Shown one piece after another: positions 6,161 to 8,301 of a stretch of DNA of 8,301 bases; the first letter of the stretch is position 1; the number at the start of each line of letters is the position of its first letter. The notes beneath the pieces are model-generated. The model was not told the origin of the DNA. It worked only from the letters and a program-made list of their open reading frames with translations, and ran no database searches. The DNA comes from JAFNGF01 sp964567045. Its GTDB lineage: Bacteria; Planctomycetota; Phycisphaerae; Sedimentisphaerales; Anaerobacaceae. Location of the stretch: contig CAZMLE010000129.1 in NCBI GenBank assembly GCA_964567045.1, forward strand, positions 1-8,301. Direction: 5' to 3'. A program made the position numbers and the translations under genes.

Positions 6161-7331
6161 AACTCGTCGCTAGTGGCCCGTCGCTCGTGACTCGTTCGGG
6201 GCACGGGGCACGAGTCACGATTTTCACTTTTCCATTTTGGACGAGTATTCTGCCTTCGGCGAATAACCTTATGGCTTGCGGATATGCGATACATTCCTGC
6301 TCAAAGACCCTTGCGGCGAGGCTGTCAGCGGTATCATCGTCTTTGACCTGGCAGGTGCGCTGGAGGATTATTGGGCCTTGGTCGTATTGGTTTGTGCAGA
6401 AGTGCACGGTGCAGCCGCTTATTTTGCAGCCTGCGGCGAGCACCGCCTTGTGGACGTAATGTCCCCACATTCCTTGTCCGCCGAAGCTCGGCAGTAGTGC
6501 CGGGTGTATGTTCATCACTCGATTTTCGTATCGTGCCGGTATCTTCCAGAGGCAGAGCCAGCCGGCCTGGATAACCAGGTGAACATTTGCAGCGACCAGC
6601 TCCTGTTCGATGCGTTTGCTAAATTCGTCGACGTGAGGGCAATCTTTTGTGCGGATGATTTTTACGTTGAGGCCAGCATTTTTTGCCCGTTCCACGCCAG
6701 CTACCGCCGAGCGTGAGCTTATTACCACACCCACTTCGGCATTGAGCCGACCTTGTTTTATGTGTTCCAGGATATTCATCAACGTCCTGCCGCCGCCGCT
6801 GATCAGCACGCCCAGCCGAATAGTTCGTCTCTCGCCTCTGGTCGCTCGTTGCTCCTCGCTCGGGGGCATCGGTTTGTCTTCGAGGTCACGCTCCAGGTTT
6901 AAGGCCTGGTTTACGAGCTTGTCGGATTCCTTGTTTTTGTCGCGCATAATGTGTTGGATCTTCCAGCTCTTAAACTCCGCCAGCAAATCGACTGCTTGTA
7001 GGAAAAGAGGCCTGATTTGCTCGCTTTTTACTTTATACTCGCCGTTAACCTGCTTGACAAGCAACTCGCTGTCACTGAACAGGGCGACCTCTGCGCAGTC
7101 AGGGGCAAGCTGTTTTATCGCTTCCAGAGCTCTTACCAAGGCGGTATATTCAGCAACGTTGTTTGTGGCGTGGCCTAAAAAGAATGCCTTTGCCTGAACT
7201 TTGTTTCCGACAGAGTCTTTCAACACAAAAGCGGCAGCGGCTGGGCCGGGGTTGCCTCTGCTGGCACCATCTATGTAAGCGACTATTTTATCCGGCAAGT
7301 CTATTATCCCCGGTGAGAAGGACCTGAGCAT
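6153..7331 (-). CDS. purN: RNase HI domain fused to phosphoribosylglycinamide formyltransferase (PurN)
   Basis: One uninterrupted 392-residue frame holds two enzymes. Residues 14-150 are an RNase HI domain, which cuts RNA in RNA-DNA hybrids. It has YIDGASRGNPG with D21, NVAEYTAL with E61, FSDSELLV with D87, and D137 in ESDKLVNQA, so all four catalytic acids are present. Residues 172-370 are PurN, which formylates GAR with 10-formyl-THF in purine synthesis. It has LISGGGRT (176-183), NIHPALLPSF with N274 and H276, and TVHF...YDQGP with D317, so the N-H-D catalytic set is intact. The linker (about 156-171, SEEQRATRGERR) and the tail (371-392) come from repeat-like DNA. The ATG at 7331 directly follows an in-frame TAA. 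A TTG at 7298 with GGGG 9 bases upstream is an alternative start just ahead of PDKIVAYIDG. Met155 (ATG at 6869-6867) could allow separate PurN synthesis, but its Shine-Dalgarno context is poor. Confidence 0.9.
   Translation of the reverse strand: MLRSFSPGIIDLPDKIVAYIDGASRGNPGPAAAAFVLKDSVGNKVQAKAFFLGHATNNVAEYTALVRALEAIKQLAPDCAEVALFSDSELLVKQVNGEYKVKSEQIRPLFLQAVDLLAEFKSWKIQHIMRDKNKESDKLVNQALNLERDLEDKPMPPSEEQRATRGERRTIRLGVLISGGGRTLMNILEHIKQGRLNAEVGVVISSRSAVAGVERAKNAGLNVKIIRTKDCPHVDEFSKRIEQELVAANVHLVIQAGWLCLWKIPARYENRVMNIHPALLPSFGGQGMWGHYVHKAVLAAGCKISGCTVHFCTNQYDQGPIILQRTCQVKDDDTADSLAARVFEQECIAYPQAIRLFAEGRILVQNGKVKIVTRAPCPERVTSDGPLATSYE
6161..6220 (-). repeat. Repeat-like tail of purN with a 10-bp inverted repeat
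   Basis: TCGTGACTCG (6185-6194) and CGAGTCACGA (6211-6220) are perfect inverted copies around a 16-base loop. The following stretch, on the minus strand, continues with words such as cacgagcgacg and agcgacgagtt. The block encodes the last 20 or so residues of PurN (TRAPCPERVTSDGPLATSYE), which lie beyond the normal end of the domain. The shared 9-mer acgagcgac also occurs in the interdomain linker, suggesting a common repeat origin. Confidence 0.5.
6826..6868 (-). repeat. Repeat-like DNA encoding the RNase HI-PurN linker
   Basis: On the minus strand this stretch reads as runs of gag, cga and gcga words (cgagcgaggagcaacgagcg, then accagaggcgagagacg). It translates to the charged linker PPSEEQRATRGERR between the two enzyme domains. 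It contains acgagcgac, also found in the C-terminal tail block at 6161-6220. Composition differs visibly from the domain-coding DNA on each side. Confidence 0.45.
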
Positions 7332-7335
7332 TTAG

Positions 7336-7400
7336 CCCTGCACCAATTGCCGGTTCTCTCAGCAAGGGCCCGCGCATAGTGGCGGGCAATTGGTGCAGGG
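7336..7400. repeat. Perfect 16-bp inverted repeat between zinc-ribbon and RNase HI-PurN genes
   Basis: CCCTGCACCAATTGCC (7336-7351) and GGCAATTGGTGCAGGG (7385-7400) match perfectly across a 33-base loop. Within it GCCCGC (7368-7373) and GCGGGC (7382-7387) form a competing hairpin that shares three bases with one arm. On the minus-strand transcript the 3' arm ends in GCAGGG, five bases before the ATG at 7331, so the fold would bury the only Shine-Dalgarno-like bases of that start. No U-tract follows, which argues against a classical terminator. It fills almost the whole 73-base gap. Confidence 0.8.
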
Positions 7401-7404
7401 TCTG

Positions 7405-8139
7405 TCAAACTTGTGTATCACCCAGCACAAGTATTCTGGTACAGTTTGGACATCGGATTATATCATCCTTAGTCATGAGCAGGTTGACGCACTCGGCGGC
7501 GATGCCCATGAAGCAGCCGCCACAGGTATAGCTGGCCGTCTTGCCCTCGGACTGCTCAATAGTGGCGACCGCCTGGCCATCGTACGTTTCGGCAACTCGT
7601 TTGAAAATCTCCAACGGCACATGGGGAACTGTTCGTGCAGCCCGGTCCCATTCCGCCTGGACTTGTGCGATTTCCGCCTCGTATTTTTTTGCCGAAACCT
7701 CCGCTTCTGTTCGGAGCTGCTCCAGTTTCTGCTTCTGCTGCTCTATCTGGCTGCGCATCTGCGCACACTCAGACTCGTCAGCCTCTATGCCTTTCATCAG
7801 CTCCAGGATTTGACTCTCGATTTTGGCATTGTCGGCTTTGGTGGTGTTCAGTTGAGTTAGGAGCGCAGCATATTCTTTGTTTGTTTTCGCGTTGTTTAGC
7901 GCCGCCCTTAACTTGGCGATTTCCTCATCTGCGGTCTTGAGTTCCAACTCCAGACGGTCGCACTGTACTTTGGTTAGCTGAACCTCTTCTTTTTTGGCTT
8001 CGAGGGCGTTCTGGAGACTTCTGACTTGATTTTCCTGAATGATAACGGTACGTCTACATCTGGCAAGTTTTGCCTTCGCGGCTCGCAGGCGGTTTTCAAC
8101 GCTCTGAAGTTTTAGCAACCCGTCCAATACAGGCCCCAT
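7405..8139 (-). CDS. Coiled-coil C4-type zinc-ribbon protein (CT398/DUF164 family)
   Basis: The 244-residue product has a long antiparallel coiled coil (about residues 5-170, rich in Lys, Glu, Gln and Leu) and a C-terminal zinc ribbon with two Cys pairs, CGGC (C206, C209) and CPNC (C230, C233). The segment NAKTNKEYAALLTQL (83-97) is the most recognisable hallmark of this family. The protein is cytoplasmic and probably binds nucleic acid or a protein partner; its biochemical role is not firmly known. It is often encoded next to RNase HI in other bacteria, as here. AAGGAG (8150-8145), 5 bases before the ATG at 8139, gives a firm start. The downstream RNase HI-PurN gene begins 73 bases after its stop on the same strand, so co-transcription is likely. 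Confidence 0.9.
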   Translation of the reverse strand: MGPVLDGLLKLQSVENRLRAAKAKLARCRRTVIIQENQVRSLQNALEAKKEEVQLTKVQCDRLELELKTADEEIAKLRAALNNAKTNKEYAALLTQLNTTKADNAKIESQILELMKGIEADESECAQMRSQIEQQKQKLEQLRTEAEVSAKKYEAEIAQVQAEWDRAARTVPHVPLEIFKRVAETYDGQAVATIEQSEGKTASYTCGGCFMGIAAECVNLLMTKDDIIRCPNCTRILVLGDTQV

Positions 8140-8179
8140 TTACGCTCCTTATTGTGGGCTTAAGAACCACCAAAACCTA

Positions 8180-8207
8180 ATTATCCTCCTTTCTGCTTCG
8201 CCTGCAA
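8180..8207 (-). promoter_or_regulatory. Possible promoter of the zinc-ribbon/purN operon
   Basis: On the minus strand TTGCAG (8207-8202) and GATAAT (8185-8180) are separated by 16 bases, which would start transcription near 8173 and give a leader of about 34 bases. The same stretch contains AAAGGAGG just before GATAAT, a perfect Shine-Dalgarno sequence with no evident start codon at the right distance, so part of the match may have another meaning. Confidence 0.35.
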
Positions 8208-8240
8208 CAAAAATCTTTATGTATTTTGTGTCAGCACAGA

Positions 8241-8301
8241 TTACAGTGCAAGGACTACACCTGCAGCAATAGCTGCTTGGAATAGTATCTGCGTTATGTC
8301 C
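8241..8301 (-). CDS. C-terminal end of an unidentified gene (runs in from the right)
   Basis: The minus-strand frame entering at 8300 reads DITQILFQAAIAAGVVLAL and stops at the TAA at 8243-8241. The 19 residues are hydrophobic and helical in character, with no motif to identify a family. The gene would be co-directional with the zinc-ribbon gene, about 100 bases upstream of its start. It could equally be a chance open frame, since only one stop-to-edge stretch is visible. Confidence 0.35.
   Translation of the reverse strand, partial: DITQILFQAAIAAGVVLAL

Noticed and set aside
6649..7197. A 182-codon plus-strand open frame opposite the RNase HI-PurN gene
   Set aside because: It is antisense to two intact enzyme domains with all catalytic residues, and its Ser/Arg/Leu-rich product matches no family.
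7331..7405. Possible relic of RNase P RNA (rnpB) between the zinc-ribbon and RNase HI genes
   Set aside because: The minus strand contains agagaaccggc next to a long closing helix, loosely like the conserved rnpB 3' segment. However, the gap is only 73 bases and the other conserved core (gaggaaagtccgggc) is absent.
1..8301. CRISPR array, toxin-antitoxin pair, phage genes or intact insertion sequence
   Set aside because: No regularly spaced direct repeats, transposase, integrase or phage structural proteins were found on either strand.

Overview
The window most likely comes from a planctomycete of the Phycisphaerae/Sedimentisphaerales type. Three things support this. A dockerin-like tail of the kind common in that group survives at 1013-1099. 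The PurN domain has the planctomycete-style active-site segment NIHPALLPSFGGQGMWGH. A secreted glycoside hydrolase and a lipoprotein serpin lie near housekeeping genes. Taxonomy is inferred from protein character only; no search was run.

Layout. Positions 1-359 (minus) hold the N-terminus of a secreted GH43-like glycoside hydrolase that runs off the window. Positions 360-862 have no convincing gene but contain a palindrome-rich patch and a motif I associate with mobile repeats. At 863-1099 two gene remnants sit back to back: the C-terminal end of a HAD phosphatase (minus) and the C-terminal end of a dockerin-like domain (plus). Both have lost their 5' parts at the same junction. A complete lipoprotein serpin follows (1192-2457, plus) with its own promoter. 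After about 400 non-coding bases comes an 86-residue coiled-coil protein (2858-3118, plus). Another 396-base gap then carries a strong promoter flanked by CIRCE-like half-sites, ahead of clpC (3515-6004, plus).

The right part is a minus-strand cluster that converges on clpC. In transcription order it has the last 19 codons of an unidentified gene (8241-8301), a coiled-coil C4 zinc-ribbon protein (7405-8139), a single ORF joining an RNase HI domain to a PurN formyltransferase domain (6153-7331), and an overlapping 42-residue single-span membrane peptide (6032-6160). A perfect 16-bp inverted repeat separates the zinc-ribbon and RNase HI-PurN genes.

Functional themes. Serpin and ClpC are both protein-quality or protease-control functions, but nothing in the sequence links them directly. 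The zinc-ribbon/RNase HI pair is a recurring bacterial neighbourhood, here extended by fusion to purine synthesis. The most unusual aspect is that short, related GC-rich words (for example acgagcgac, cgatacccaa) occur at gene ends, in the linker that joins the RNase HI and PurN domains, and in the C-terminal tail of that protein. Dispersed repeat DNA may therefore have shaped coding sequence here.
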